Source: an uncultured Fidelibacterota bacterium (lineage in GTDB: Bacteria > Fidelibacterota > Marinisomatia > Marinisomatales > Marinisomataceae). Taken from it: a stretch of 64,000 bases of DNA. How positions within the stretch are numbered: the stretch's first letter is position 1; each line of letters begins with the position of its first letter. The DNA is taken from assembly GCA_902624275.1 (NCBI GenBank), contig CACNWW010000004.1:18769-82768 (forward strand), in the 5' to 3' direction. Shown one piece after another: positions 1 through 8,978 of this stretch. Position numbers and translations under genes: made by a program. The notes beneath the pieces are model-generated. The model was not told where the DNA came from and ran no database searches. It saw nothing but the letters and a program-made list of their open reading frames with translations.

Positions 1-225
1 AATATAAATAATTCATTTAATTCAAGGTTAACGATGAGAACTAAAATTCAATACAGTGATTTTTCAAATTCTTGGTTTATTGAGCCTATGTTAACTTATC
101 AACCCAATGCTTTTAGCGCCTTATATTTTGGTGTAAATGATTTACTTGAAACAGAAGACAACATAATTTCAAGTTTAACAGAAAGCAAAAGACAAATATT
201 TATTAAATTTCAGTATTTATTTTAG
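1..225 (+). CDS. C-terminal fragment of an outer-membrane beta-barrel-type protein (partial)
   Basis: The reading frame is open from the first base, so this is the 3' end of a gene that begins outside the window; the first internal ATG at 34 is not a credible start. The visible residues alternate polar and hydrophobic positions and end in KFQYLF, a terminal aromatic residue typical of outer-membrane barrels. The phrase FIEPMLTYQPNAFSALYFG resembles the C-terminal barrel of DUF5916 / carbohydrate-binding-9-like proteins of Bacteroidota-type bacteria. Family assignment is by recall and only the last 74 residues are visible. Confidence 0.6.
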   Translation, partial: NINNSFNSRLTMRTKIQYSDFSNSWFIEPMLTYQPNAFSALYFGVNDLLETEDNIISSLTESKRQIFIKFQYLF

Positions 226-239
226 GGAGAATATAAAAT

Positions 240-695
240 ATGAAAAAACTAGTAATAATCTTTTTGACTTTAGCAGTCTACAGTTGTATTGTTCCTTTAA
301 CAATTGGAAACAGATCAATTACAGATGTTGAAAATAACAATATTAAAGATTCCAATACAGTTTATTCACAGAATGGAAAGACTATGGTTGCTATCAATTA
401 TATTCTTCCTCAGAGAGCTAATCAGTTTGAGATGTTAACAAAGACAGTTATAATGCCAGCCATTAAAAGAGAGGATATATCAGTTTACAATAGCTTAAAA
501 TTTTTAGTTCCTGAAAAGCATAATGAAGATGGTAATTTGACTTATATGTTTATAGCTGATCCTTATCTTGAAGATAGAAATTATGATATTTTTGAGGTAC
601 TTGTATCGCAATATGGAAGAACAAGAGCTGTAGAATATTTTGATCGTTGGATAAATTGTTTTGCTTATGAACAAGAAGTCATTTCTTTTAGATGA
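240..695 (+). CDS. Hypothetical lipoprotein, 151 aa
   Basis: The N-terminus is a short basic-hydrophobic signal followed by a lipobox-like VYSC (Cys16), so the product is probably lipidated and anchored in the envelope. An AGGGAGA ribosome binding site lies 11 nt before the ATG. No family is recognised. It is downstream of the outer-membrane protein fragment and its stop overlaps the next start as ATGA, suggesting one transcript leading into thrS. Confidence 0.7.
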   Translation: MKKLVIIFLTLAVYSCIVPLTIGNRSITDVENNNIKDSNTVYSQNGKTMVAINYILPQRANQFEMLTKTVIMPAIKREDISVYNSLKFLVPEKHNEDGNLTYMFIADPYLEDRNYDIFEVLVSQYGRTRAVEYFDRWINCFAYEQEVISFR

Positions 696-1390
696 TAAAA
701 ACATATCTTTTTCTAGCATCCTATGTTAAATTTTATGCGATGAAGTTTGTAAAGCTTTTTATTTCAATCTGTTTCTTTATTAGTATTATTTTTTCTCAAA
801 ATTTGGGAGATATGCGAATCGACAATAATTCAAGTGAAAATTTTCAAGCAATGTTTAACAGCAATTCTGACACTGAATCAATTTTAACTGTTTACTCAAA
901 CGCAAATATTCATAATATTTACATTTGGGATTCTACATTGCAGCCACTAACAAGAACTTTTCCTGCGAAAATTTCATTACCTATTGCAAATAGATCTTAT
1001 ACTATAAGCTTATTTTCACAATCAGAATATAATTATTTAAAAAATGAAATAATAAATTTTGACTTTGATAAAAGAGATATTAGTGAGCTTGAAATTCTTC
1101 AAAGCGAATTTCAAAATATGAATATTGGAACTAAGTCTGTCAATCCAATAAATGGAGTTGAAGAATCAATTTTTTTAATATTCTGTGATAAAGAAGATTT
1201 TGATTGTAAAGAAGGATTACATTGGTTCGATAAATTTTATTCAAAATATTTTGACGATTCAAAAAAAAGAGTCAATTTTATTAATCAAGATGATAAAACT
1301 AGACAAGAAATTTTAAATCATAGAAAAGGTATGTTTGGTATTTTAAGTCTATTTGCAGTTACAATTTTTTTAATAGATAACAATCAGTAA
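692..1390 (+). CDS. Hypothetical exported or membrane protein
   Basis: The ATG at 692 overlaps the previous stop as ATGA and is kept for that reason. An alternative ATG at 740 would give a cleaner signal peptide (MKFVKLFISICFFISIIFSQ), so the start is uncertain. The middle holds acidic and Asn-rich sequence with two cysteines (FCDKEDFDCKEG), and the last ~25 residues form a hydrophobic segment that may be a membrane anchor. I recognise no domain. Its TAA overlaps the thrS ATG as TAATG, implying translational coupling. Confidence 0.65.
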   Translation: MIKTYLFLASYVKFYAMKFVKLFISICFFISIIFSQNLGDMRIDNNSSENFQAMFNSNSDTESILTVYSNANIHNIYIWDSTLQPLTRTFPAKISLPIANRSYTISLFSQSEYNYLKNEIINFDFDKRDISELEILQSEFQNMNIGTKSVNPINGVEESIFLIFCDKEDFDCKEGLHWFDKFYSKYFDDSKKRVNFINQDDKTRQEILNHRKGMFGILSLFAVTIFLIDNNQ

Positions 1391-3330
1391 TGAAAAATAT
1401 TGATATAAATATAATTGGTTACAAAAATATTAAATTTGAAAATGGAATAACTCCTTTAGAAATTTTAAAGTCACATAGTAAATTTGGGAAAAACTCCATT
1501 ATTTGTAAAATTAATGGTATAATTTCCGATCTTTCTACGAATTTATCAAATGACTGTGATTTACAATTTTTGGACGCAAAAAGTAAAGAAGGTCATGCTA
1601 TTCTGTTACACAGCACTGCTCATTTAATGGCTCAGGCAGTCAAAAGATTATATCCGAAAACCAAAGTTACAATTGGACCATACTTAGAAAATAGATTTTA
1701 TTATGACTTTGATGTAGAAACGCCTTTTTCAGAGGAAGATTTATTAAAAATTGAAAATGAAATGATGAAAATTTCAGAAGAAAATCTTGAAATAACACAC
1801 GAAGTAAAATCCCGAGAAGAAGCATTAGCATTCTTTAATAAAATTGAAGAAAATTACAAGGTTGAAATTATTAATGATTTAGAAAAAGATGAAGTTTTAA
1901 AGTTGTATTCTCAAGGTGAATTTACAGATTTATGCAGAGGTCCACATGTACATTCAACCGGTCAAATAAAATATTTTAAACTTTTGTCATCATCAGCAGC
2001 TTATTGGAGAGGAGACGAAAACAATCAAACGCTTCAAAGAGTTTATGGAACTTCATTCCAAAATAGTAAAGATTTAAAAAAATATCTTCTTATGCTAGAA
2101 GAGCAAAAAAAACGTGATCATAGAAAAATTGGAAAAGAATTAGACTTGTTTTTCTTTGATGAAGAGGTTGGACCTGGATTACCGCTTTGGACTCCATCAG
2201 GAACAGTTTTAATAGATGAACTTGAAGCTTTAGCAAAAGAGAAAGAAACTGTTGGTGGATATTTAAGAGTAAGGACTCCTCATTTAACTAAAGGTGATTT
2301 GTTCTCAAAATCAGGTCATTTAGATCATTATATGTCAAGTATGTTTTCTCCAATGGATGTAGATGGAATAGATTATTATATGAAGCCAATGAATTGTCCT
2401 TATCATCATAAAATTTTTGCTAATACACCAAAAAGCTATAGAGATCTGCCTTACAGAATTTCGGAATATGGTACTTGTTATAGATATGAAAAATCAGGAG
2501 AATTATTTGGATTGATGCGTGTTAGAAGTATGCAAATGAATGACGGCCATATTTATTGCACTGCTGAGCAGTTTAAAGAAGAGTTCATTAACGTATGCAA
2601 TTTGTATATGGATTATTTTAAAATTTTTGGTATTGAAAAGTATGAAATGAGGTTAAGTCTTCATGACCCTAAAGGATTAGGCGAAAAGTTTATTGATAAT
2701 GCAGAATTATGGAAAAAGACAGAGGATGACGTAAGAAATGCTCTTAAAGGAGCAAAATTAAAATTCGTTGAATCAGTTGGAGATGCTGCTTTTTATGGAC
2801 CTAAAATTGATGTACAAGTCTGGAGTTCAATTGGAAGAGAATTTACTCTTGCTACTAATCAGGTAGATTTTGCTATTCCTGAAAGATTTGATTTAAAGTA
2901 TACAGATAAAGATGGTTCTGCAAAAACTCCATTATGTATACATAGAGCTCCTTTAGGAACTCATGAACGTTTTATTGGATTTCTAATTGAACATTTTGGT
3001 GGAAATTTTCCATTATGGCTAGCTCCAAAACAAGTAACAATTCTACCAGTATCAGACAAGTTTAATGCATACGCCGATGAGATTGTAAAAAATCTGAGAT
3101 CTAAAGGTATAAGAGTTTCTTTAGATAATAGATCAGAAAAAATTGGCTCAAAAATTAGAGATGCAGAAATGCAAAAAATTAATATTATGATTATTGTTGG
3201 TGAAAAAGAAGTTGAAAATAAAACCTTAACTGTTAGAAGAAGGTTTATTAAGGAGCAAAAAGAATTATCTTTGGATGATTTTTCAAAAAAAGTATTAACA
3301 GAAATTAACGAGAGGAGAGTTTCGAATTAA
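1390..3330 (+). CDS. thrS: Threonyl-tRNA synthetase
   Basis: Class II aminoacyl-tRNA synthetase charging tRNA-Thr. The 646-residue protein has the full family layout: an N-terminal TGS domain (about 1-60), the editing domain with HSTAHLMAQAV near residue 75, the catalytic core, and the C-terminal anticodon-binding domain from about 540. The catalytic zinc ligands are visible as Cys336 (MNCPYHH), His387 (NDGHIYC) and His518 (CIHRAPLGTHERF), close to the E. coli numbering. It leads the thrS-infC-rpmI-rplT-pheST cluster, and its stop codon overlaps the unusual infC start. Confidence 0.98.
   Translation: MKNIDINIIGYKNIKFENGITPLEILKSHSKFGKNSIICKINGIISDLSTNLSNDCDLQFLDAKSKEGHAILLHSTAHLMAQAVKRLYPKTKVTIGPYLENRFYYDFDVETPFSEEDLLKIENEMMKISEENLEITHEVKSREEALAFFNKIEENYKVEIINDLEKDEVLKLYSQGEFTDLCRGPHVHSTGQIKYFKLLSSSAAYWRGDENNQTLQRVYGTSFQNSKDLKKYLLMLEEQKKRDHRKIGKELDLFFFDEEVGPGLPLWTPSGTVLIDELEALAKEKETVGGYLRVRTPHLTKGDLFSKSGHLDHYMSSMFSPMDVDGIDYYMKPMNCPYHHKIFANTPKSYRDLPYRISEYGTCYRYEKSGELFGLMRVRSMQMNDGHIYCTAEQFKEEFINVCNLYMDYFKIFGIEKYEMRLSLHDPKGLGEKFIDNAELWKKTEDDVRNALKGAKLKFVESVGDAAFYGPKIDVQVWSSIGREFTLATNQVDFAIPERFDLKYTDKDGSAKTPLCIHRAPLGTHERFIGFLIEHFGGNFPLWLAPKQVTILPVSDKFNAYADEIVKNLRSKGIRVSLDNRSEKIGSKIRDAEMQKINIMIIVGEKEVENKTLTVRRRFIKEQKELSLDDFSKKVLTEINERRVSN
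3313..3317 (+). promoter_or_regulatory. Ribosome binding site selecting the ATT start of infC
   Basis: AGGAG lies inside the last codons of thrS, 8 nt before the ATT at 3326. This spacing is ideal for initiation there. No ATG, GTG or TTG occurs in the conserved N-terminal part of the infC frame, so this site decides the start. Confidence 0.75.
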
Positions 3331-3835
3331 AAAACAAAGAATAAGGGTAAACGAAAAAATTTATGCAGATGAAGTAAGGCTTATTAGCCAAAATAAAGAG
3401 CAAATTGGTGTTGTAAGTGTAAAAGAAGCCTTAATTAAAGCTCAAGAGGCAGGTTTAGATTTAGTTGAAATTTCACCTAATGCAAAACCTCCAGTTTGTA
3501 AAATTATGGACTTTGGTAAGTTTAAATATGAAGAAAAGAAAAAAGCGCAACAAAGCAAGAAAAAACAGCAAACTATTAAAGTGAAAGAATTAAGAGTAAG
3601 ACCGAATATTGGTGAACACGATCTAGATAATAAACTTAAGATGGGTAAAAAGTTTTTATCTGAGGGTTATAAGTTAAAATTAACTTTAATGTATAGAGGA
3701 AGAGAAATGTCTCGACAAGATTTAGGGCAAGAGCTAATGCAGCGAGTTTTATCGAGTTTAAGTGAGCATGCAGAATTAGAAAAAGATTCTCCTTTGACTG
3801 GAAGAAAAAAATCTATAATATTAGCCCCGAAATAG
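3326..3835 (+). CDS. infC: Translation initiation factor IF-3 (ATT start codon)
   Basis: IF-3 binds the 30S subunit and checks the start codon. The first ATG of the frame (3506) would remove the N-terminal domain. The frame is open upstream, and the conserved IF-3 beginning RIRVNEKIYADEVRL is encoded from 3338. The only well-placed start is ATT at 3326, 8 nt after AGGAG, giving 169 residues, normal for the family. In E. coli infC also starts with AUU, which lets IF-3 repress its own synthesis; the same control is inferred here. The ATT shares its last base with the thrS TAA. The linker helix and C-terminal domain (SPLTGRKKSIILAPK) are intact. Confidence 0.93.
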   Translation: MKKQRIRVNEKIYADEVRLISQNKEQIGVVSVKEALIKAQEAGLDLVEISPNAKPPVCKIMDFGKFKYEEKKKAQQSKKKQQTIKVKELRVRPNIGEHDLDNKLKMGKKFLSEGYKLKLTLMYRGREMSRQDLGQELMQRVLSSLSEHAELEKDSPLTGRKKSIILAPK

Positions 3836-3845
3836 GAAATAAAAA

Positions 3846-4049
3846 GTGCCAAAACAAAAAACAAGAAAAAGCGTATCAAAAAGATTTAAAGTTACTGGTT
3901 CAGGTAAACTGAAACGTAACAAAGCTGGACACAGTCACATGCTTATTCGAAGAGATAAAGATGTGAAGCGTTCTGCTAAGAAAGCTACAGTAGTAGCACC
4001 ATCTTTTGAAAAACGTATGAAAAAAATGATGGCGAAAGCAGGAAGTTAA
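3846..4049 (+). CDS. rpmI: 50S ribosomal protein L35
   Basis: Small basic 67-residue protein of the large subunit with the typical opening [20 protein letters not shown] and the [13 protein letters not shown] segment. It starts at GTG, preceded by AGGA overlapping the infC stop. It lies between infC and rplT, the standard arrangement of this operon. Confidence 0.96.
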   Translation: MPKQKTRKSVSKRFKVTGSGKLKRNKAGHSHMLIRRDKDVKRSAKKATVVAPSFEKRMKKMMAKAGS

Positions 4050-4050
4050 G

Positions 4051-4401
4051 ATGCCAAGATCAAATAGTTCGGTTCCAAGACATAGAAGACATCGTAAGAT
4101 AGTAAAGCTTGCAAAAGGCTATTTTGGTGCTAGAAGTAGAAATTTTAAAGCAGCTAAAGACGCAGTAACTAAAGCTGGTTTATATGCTTATCGAGATAGA
4201 AGACAGAAAAAACGTCAATTTAGAAGACTTTGGATTGTAAGAATTAACGCTGCATCAAGATTAAATGGTTTATCCTATTCAAATTTTGTACATTTATTGA
4301 AGGAGAAAGAGGTCGATTTAGATAGAAAAGTATTAGCAGATTTAGCTGTTAATAATCCAACTGTCTTTGAAGATCTCGTAAAATATTTAAAGAAAAAATA
4401 G
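4051..4401 (+). CDS. rplT: 50S ribosomal protein L20
   Basis: RNA-binding assembly protein of the large subunit, 116 residues. The family signature [19 protein letters not shown] near the N-terminus and the basic N-terminal extension are present. It follows rpmI by one base. In other bacteria L20 represses this operon by binding its leader mRNA; no separate leader is visible here because infC overlaps thrS. Confidence 0.96.
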   Translation: MPRSNSSVPRHRRHRKIVKLAKGYFGARSRNFKAAKDAVTKAGLYAYRDRRQKKRQFRRLWIVRINAASRLNGLSYSNFVHLLKEKEVDLDRKVLADLAVNNPTVFEDLVKYLKKK

Positions 4402-4410
4402 AAAAATACG

Positions 4411-5391
4411 ATGTCATTAGATAAAACCATTAAAGGATTAAAGGCATCATTTTCTAAAGAATTATCCAAGTCTAAAACTTCACAAGATCTAGAAAATTTC
4501 CGTATTAAATACTTAGGTAGAAATGGGCAGCTTGCATTATTGTTTGAAGAGTTTAATAAACTACCTACTCTTGAAAAACCTCGCTTTGGAAAAGAATTAA
4601 ATATCCTAAAAAATCAATTAACTGACCAATATCAAAATGCTCTTGGAAACAATAGTGAAAATTCTGCTACAAGTGACGTAGATTTTTCATTGCCAGGTTA
4701 TGATTTACCCGATGGAAATATCCATCCATTGGAACAGATTACTTCAGAAATAAAATCTATTTTTCAATCTATTGGTTTTTCCGTTGCTTATGGACCTGAA
4801 ATTGATGATGACTATCATAATTTTGAAGCATTAAATGTACCAAAATATCATCCAGCAAGAGATATGCAAGATACATTTTTTATCAATCCTAATGCTGTAC
4901 TAAGAACACATACATCCAATGTTCAAATTCATTTAATGGAAAATCAAGATCCGCCATTGAGACACATATGTTGTGGCAGAGTATTTAGAAATGAGGCAGT
5001 GAGTTACAAAAGTTTTTGTCTATTTAATCAAGTTGAGGGTTTAGTTATTAATGAAACTTCCTCATTTGCCGAGATGAAAGGAACTTTAGAGTATTTTGTT
5101 CAAGAAATGTTTGGAAAAGATACTAAAATGCGCTTTAGGCCAAGTTATTTTCCTTTTACTGAGCCAAGCGCCGAAGTTGATATTTGGAATAGTAAATTAA
5201 ATCAATGGATGGAAATTTTAGGCTGTGGTATGGTCAATCCAAATGTTTTATCAAATGTTGGCTATGACAACGAAAAATATCAGGGATTTGCTTTTGGTAT
5301 GGGAATTGAGAGAATTGCCATGATAAAATATGGCATAAAAGATATTAGACTTTTTTATCAAAACGATAAACGTTTCCTGGAGCAGTTTTAA
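4411..5391 (+). CDS. pheS: Phenylalanyl-tRNA synthetase alpha subunit
   Basis: Catalytic subunit of the alpha2-beta2 class II enzyme that charges tRNA-Phe. An N-terminal coiled-coil tRNA-binding arm (about 1-80) is followed by the class II core, with motif 2 around CCGRVFRNEAVSYKSFCLF and motif 3 around FGMGIERIAMIKYGI at the C-terminus. At 326 residues it has the usual length. Its TAA overlaps the pheT ATG as TAATG, fitting equimolar synthesis of the two subunits. Confidence 0.97.
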   Translation: MSLDKTIKGLKASFSKELSKSKTSQDLENFRIKYLGRNGQLALLFEEFNKLPTLEKPRFGKELNILKNQLTDQYQNALGNNSENSATSDVDFSLPGYDLPDGNIHPLEQITSEIKSIFQSIGFSVAYGPEIDDDYHNFEALNVPKYHPARDMQDTFFINPNAVLRTHTSNVQIHLMENQDPPLRHICCGRVFRNEAVSYKSFCLFNQVEGLVINETSSFAEMKGTLEYFVQEMFGKDTKMRFRPSYFPFTEPSAEVDIWNSKLNQWMEILGCGMVNPNVLSNVGYDNEKYQGFAFGMGIERIAMIKYGIKDIRLFYQNDKRFLEQF

Positions 5392-7772
5392 TGAAAGTTT
5401 CTTTGCACTGGCTTAGAAGGTTTGTTGATTTTGAATTAACTGCTACAGAGTTAGCTGAAAAACTAACTATGAGAGGATTTGAGTCTGAAGTCGTATCAGA
5501 TTTTGATTCTTTAGAAAATTTAGTTGTTGGAGATGTTTTAACAGCAGAAAAGCACCCTAATGCAGACAAGCTTAAGTTATGTTCTGTTTCAGATGGATCA
5601 GAAACTTTTAGCGTTGTTTGTGGAGCTCCAAATGTCGATGCTGGTCAAAAAATAGTTTTTGCAAAAGTTGGTGCTGTTCTTCCAGGTGATTTTAAGATAG
5701 GCAAAGCTAAAATTAGAGGTATAGAAAGTTTTGGAATGATTTGTTCTGAAAGAGAGCTTGGTATTTCAGATGAACATGATGGTATTATGGTTTTAGATGA
5801 GTCTCATAAAGCAGGAACACCTATTAAAAAAGTGCTAGGTCCATTATTTAATGCTATTGATATTGAAGTAACTCCTGATAAAGCTTTCGCATTAAGTCAT
5901 AGAGGAATAGCACGAGAAGTAGCGACAATTGTTGGGTCCAAATTAAAAACTCCAATAAATAGCGTAAAATTAAATCCTAAGTCTAAAGACGTTGTGTCAG
6001 TTAAATTAGATAAAAAAGGCGGCTGTACACGATATATTGCGGGTACAATGAAAGGAGTAAGGGTAGGGCCTTCTCCAAAATGGCTTGCCGAATATTTAAA
6101 ATCAGTTGGTCAGAAAAGCATCAATAACCTTGTTGACATTTCAAATTTTATGCTTTTGGAAATCGGTCATCCAACTCATGTCTTTGATCTAAAAAAATTA
6201 GCAAAACCTGCAGTTAAGGTTTCTTGGGCAAAAAAGGGTGAAAAATTTGATGCTTTGGATGAAGAAACATATGAATTAAGTACGGATCATATGGTAATTA
6301 CGGATACAAAAAATACCGTTGCTTTAGCTGGTATTATAGGAGGGATGGATAGCTCTGTTACTGATTCAACCACAGAAGTATTGATTGAAAGTGCTTATTT
6401 TGACCCAGTTGTTATCAGAAAAGGGTCTAAAAAATTAAATTTGTTATCAGAGGCATCTAGAAGGTTTGAGAGAGGTACTGACCCTAATGCTGCTTTAGAG
6501 GCATTTAATATGATTGTCCAGTTAATGCAAGAAGTTGCTGGTGGTACTTTAGAGTCTGTGATTACTGATGAATGTTCAATGAGCTTAGATAGCACTTCTG
6601 TTGATTTATCCTATGAAAAACTGCTCAAATATGCTGGACAAGAAATTCCTTTAAAAGACATAGAATCTATACTAAAAGGACTTCACATAGATGCTAAAAA
6701 AACAAAAACTGGCTGGAGTTGCTCAATTCCTACATACAGAACCGATTTAAAAGTAGAAACAGACCTTATTGAAGAAGTGTTCAGATGTTTTGGATATGAT
6801 AATATAAAGTCTTCTTTTAATTATTCTTCTATAATGCAATATGCAAACGATGAAGAATCTAGTATTTCTTCATTAAAGCATCATTTATCATCTTTAGGAT
6901 TTCATCAATCTTATAACAATTCACTTGAAGATTTTGAGGAAGTGAAGTTATTTGGAAAAGACGCTGTAAGTGTTATGAATCCTTCCTCAGAAAGAATGAA
7001 TACTCTTAGAACAACTCTTCACTCAGGATTGTTGAAAAATTTAGATTTTAATTATCGTAATGGATCAGCAAATACGTTGATTTATGAACATGGTAATATT
7101 TTTGAAGGTAAGACAGATAAATTAGAAGATATTGAACAGAAAAGTAGTCTATCATGCTTAGTTCACGGAAATGTATTTGCAAAGAATGTACATTTTGATT
7201 CTATTCCAGCCTCATTTTCATTTTTAAAAGGAGTAGCTTTAAATATCTTTGAAGATAAAAGACTAGGTTTGAAAGTTAATTTTTTACAAAAGAAACATCA
7301 TTACTGTGATCCATATTTCTCAATCATTGATGGAAAAAAACAAGAAATTGGTGGTTTAGGTGTAATTAATCAATCATTATTGAATAAGTTAGATATTGCT
7401 CATAAAAATGAAGTTGTTGTTTTAGATGTAGATACAGAGATTTTTAAAAATTATGGTAGTTATAGTACCAAGGTAGAAGATATTGTAACATTTCCCATCG
7501 TACAAAGAGATTTAAATTTTAAAATGGATAGCAATATTCAGGTTGGTGATGTTGTAAAAGCAATTAAATCAGTTAATCAGTCGATATTAATAAGCGTTAT
7601 TCCAGTAGATATATATCACTCAAAAAAAGATAAATTATCCAAAGATGTTCTATTTTCATTGAACTTTCAGTCATCTAAAAAAACACTTGAAGATAACGAT
7701 GTAAATTCAATTATTACTGATGTTATACATTTAATATCAAAGAAATATAATGCTAAATTAAGAGATAATTAG
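5391..7772 (+). CDS. pheT: Phenylalanyl-tRNA synthetase beta subunit
   Basis: The 793-residue beta subunit carries an EMAP-type tRNA-binding domain (VVGDVLTAEKHPNADKLKL, about residues 45-150), the B3/B4 editing domain, B5, an inactive class II core and a C-terminal ferredoxin-like anticodon-binding domain (TFPIVQRDLNFKMD onwards). It edits mis-charged Tyr-tRNA-Phe and binds tRNA. It is translationally coupled to pheS and followed 8 bases later by zapA. Confidence 0.97.
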   Translation: MKVSLHWLRRFVDFELTATELAEKLTMRGFESEVVSDFDSLENLVVGDVLTAEKHPNADKLKLCSVSDGSETFSVVCGAPNVDAGQKIVFAKVGAVLPGDFKIGKAKIRGIESFGMICSERELGISDEHDGIMVLDESHKAGTPIKKVLGPLFNAIDIEVTPDKAFALSHRGIAREVATIVGSKLKTPINSVKLNPKSKDVVSVKLDKKGGCTRYIAGTMKGVRVGPSPKWLAEYLKSVGQKSINNLVDISNFMLLEIGHPTHVFDLKKLAKPAVKVSWAKKGEKFDALDEETYELSTDHMVITDTKNTVALAGIIGGMDSSVTDSTTEVLIESAYFDPVVIRKGSKKLNLLSEASRRFERGTDPNAALEAFNMIVQLMQEVAGGTLESVITDECSMSLDSTSVDLSYEKLLKYAGQEIPLKDIESILKGLHIDAKKTKTGWSCSIPTYRTDLKVETDLIEEVFRCFGYDNIKSSFNYSSIMQYANDEESSISSLKHHLSSLGFHQSYNNSLEDFEEVKLFGKDAVSVMNPSSERMNTLRTTLHSGLLKNLDFNYRNGSANTLIYEHGNIFEGKTDKLEDIEQKSSLSCLVHGNVFAKNVHFDSIPASFSFLKGVALNIFEDKRLGLKVNFLQKKHHYCDPYFSIIDGKKQEIGGLGVINQSLLNKLDIAHKNEVVVLDVDTEIFKNYGSYSTKVEDIVTFPIVQRDLNFKMDSNIQVGDVVKAIKSVNQSILISVIPVDIYHSKKDKLSKDVLFSLNFQSSKKTLEDNDVNSIITDVIHLISKKYNAKLRDN

Positions 7773-7780
7773 AGGTTAAT

Positions 7781-8074
7781 ATGGAATCAAATAAAAAACT
7801 AGTAAATGTTAGAATATTTGGACAAGAATATCCAATTAAAGCTTCATCAAATGAGGACTATATTAAAGAAGTTGCAGCTTATGTAGATAAAAAAATGAAT
7901 GAAGTTCAACGATCAGTTCCATCTTCAATGAATGCATCAAAAATAGCAATTTTGGCTGCTATGAATATTTCTGATGAATTATTTAGTGCTCGTCGAGGAG
8001 AATACTCATTTAAAGGAGAAGTCGAGTCTAAGGTAAAATCATTAATCGAACGAGTTGAAGAAATTACAGATTAA
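7781..8074 (+). CDS. zapA: Cell division protein ZapA
   Basis: Short 97-residue protein with the ZapA opening (VNVRIFGQEYPIKA, then YIKEVAAYVDKKMNEV) and a C-terminal helical coiled coil, which in this family tetramerises and bundles FtsZ filaments at the division ring. The pheT-zapA neighbourhood is seen in many bacteria. A GAGG ribosome binding site precedes the ATG. Confidence is limited only by the low conservation of this family. Confidence 0.88.
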   Translation: MESNKKLVNVRIFGQEYPIKASSNEDYIKEVAAYVDKKMNEVQRSVPSSMNASKIAILAAMNISDELFSARRGEYSFKGEVESKVKSLIERVEEITD

Positions 8075-8086
8075 GGGGAATTTGTA

Positions 8087-8956
8087 ATGGAAACGTCAAT
8101 ATTATCTGGTATTGAAGCCAGTAAAGCTCTTTATAGCAGTCTTGAAGGCAGAATAACTCACTTAAAAAATCATGGTATTACTCCTGGTCTAGCTGCAGTG
8201 CTAGTTGGCAATAATCCTGCTTCTGAAATATACGTTAAAAATAAAACGAAAAAATTTGAAGCATTAGGTCTAAAAACAGACCTTTTTAGACTAAATGAAG
8301 ATATATCAGAGAAAGAGTTATTATCTCTAATTGAGAAGCTTAACTCTAATGTTAAATTTCATGGTATTTTAGTTCAATTACCTTTGCCAAAACATATTGA
8401 CAGTGAAAAAGTATTAAATGCAATTTTACCAACAAAAGATGTAGATGGTTTTCACCCTGAAAATGCAGGTCTTCTTTCAATCGGTAAACCTCGATTTATT
8501 CCTTGTACACCTAAAGGGATGATGTTCATTTTAAAACATTTCAATATTCATTTAAATGGCAAACATGTTGTGGTAATAGGTAGAAGTAATATTGTTGGTA
8601 GACCTATCTCAATTCTGGCAAGTTTAAAAGAGTTAGGAAATGCAACAGTTACTTTATGTCATAGTGGTACTAAAGATCTTAAATATTTCTCTAAACAAGC
8701 TGATGTTTTGGTTGCTGCACTTGGTTCCCCAGAATTTGTTGATGCATCCTATATAAAGGAAGGAGTTTGTATCCTAGATGTGGGTATTAATCGAATTGAG
8801 AAAGATGGTATGTCTAAAATCGTTGGCGATGTCAATCAAGAAAGTGTTTTGGGAATAGCAAGTTCTTTGACACCAGTGCCTAAAGGTGTTGGTCCAATGA
8901 CTATTGCTATGTTGGTAGAAAACACCGTCTTATCAGCTGAATTATTATTAAATTAA
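8087..8956 (+). CDS. folD: Bifunctional methylenetetrahydrofolate dehydrogenase / cyclohydrolase
   Basis: Cytosolic one-carbon enzyme interconverting 5,10-methylene-THF, 5,10-methenyl-THF and 10-formyl-THF. At 289 residues it shows the catalytic Tyr/Lys segment (SEIYVKNKTKK), the substrate loop VDGFHPENAGLL, the NADP-binding GRSNIVGRPIS and the C-terminal PKGVGPMTIAMLVENT. GGGGAATTTGTA upstream is an adequate ribosome binding site. Confidence 0.97.
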   Translation: METSILSGIEASKALYSSLEGRITHLKNHGITPGLAAVLVGNNPASEIYVKNKTKKFEALGLKTDLFRLNEDISEKELLSLIEKLNSNVKFHGILVQLPLPKHIDSEKVLNAILPTKDVDGFHPENAGLLSIGKPRFIPCTPKGMMFILKHFNIHLNGKHVVVIGRSNIVGRPISILASLKELGNATVTLCHSGTKDLKYFSKQADVLVAALGSPEFVDASYIKEGVCILDVGINRIEKDGMSKIVGDVNQESVLGIASSLTPVPKGVGPMTIAMLVENTVLSAELLLN

Positions 8957-8978
8957 TTTTTATTTATTAGGAGAATTA

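Noticed and set aside
3506..3835. IF-3 starting at ATG 3506 (109 aa)
   Set aside because: It would remove the conserved N-terminal domain, which is encoded in frame upstream after a good AGGAG site and an ATT start.
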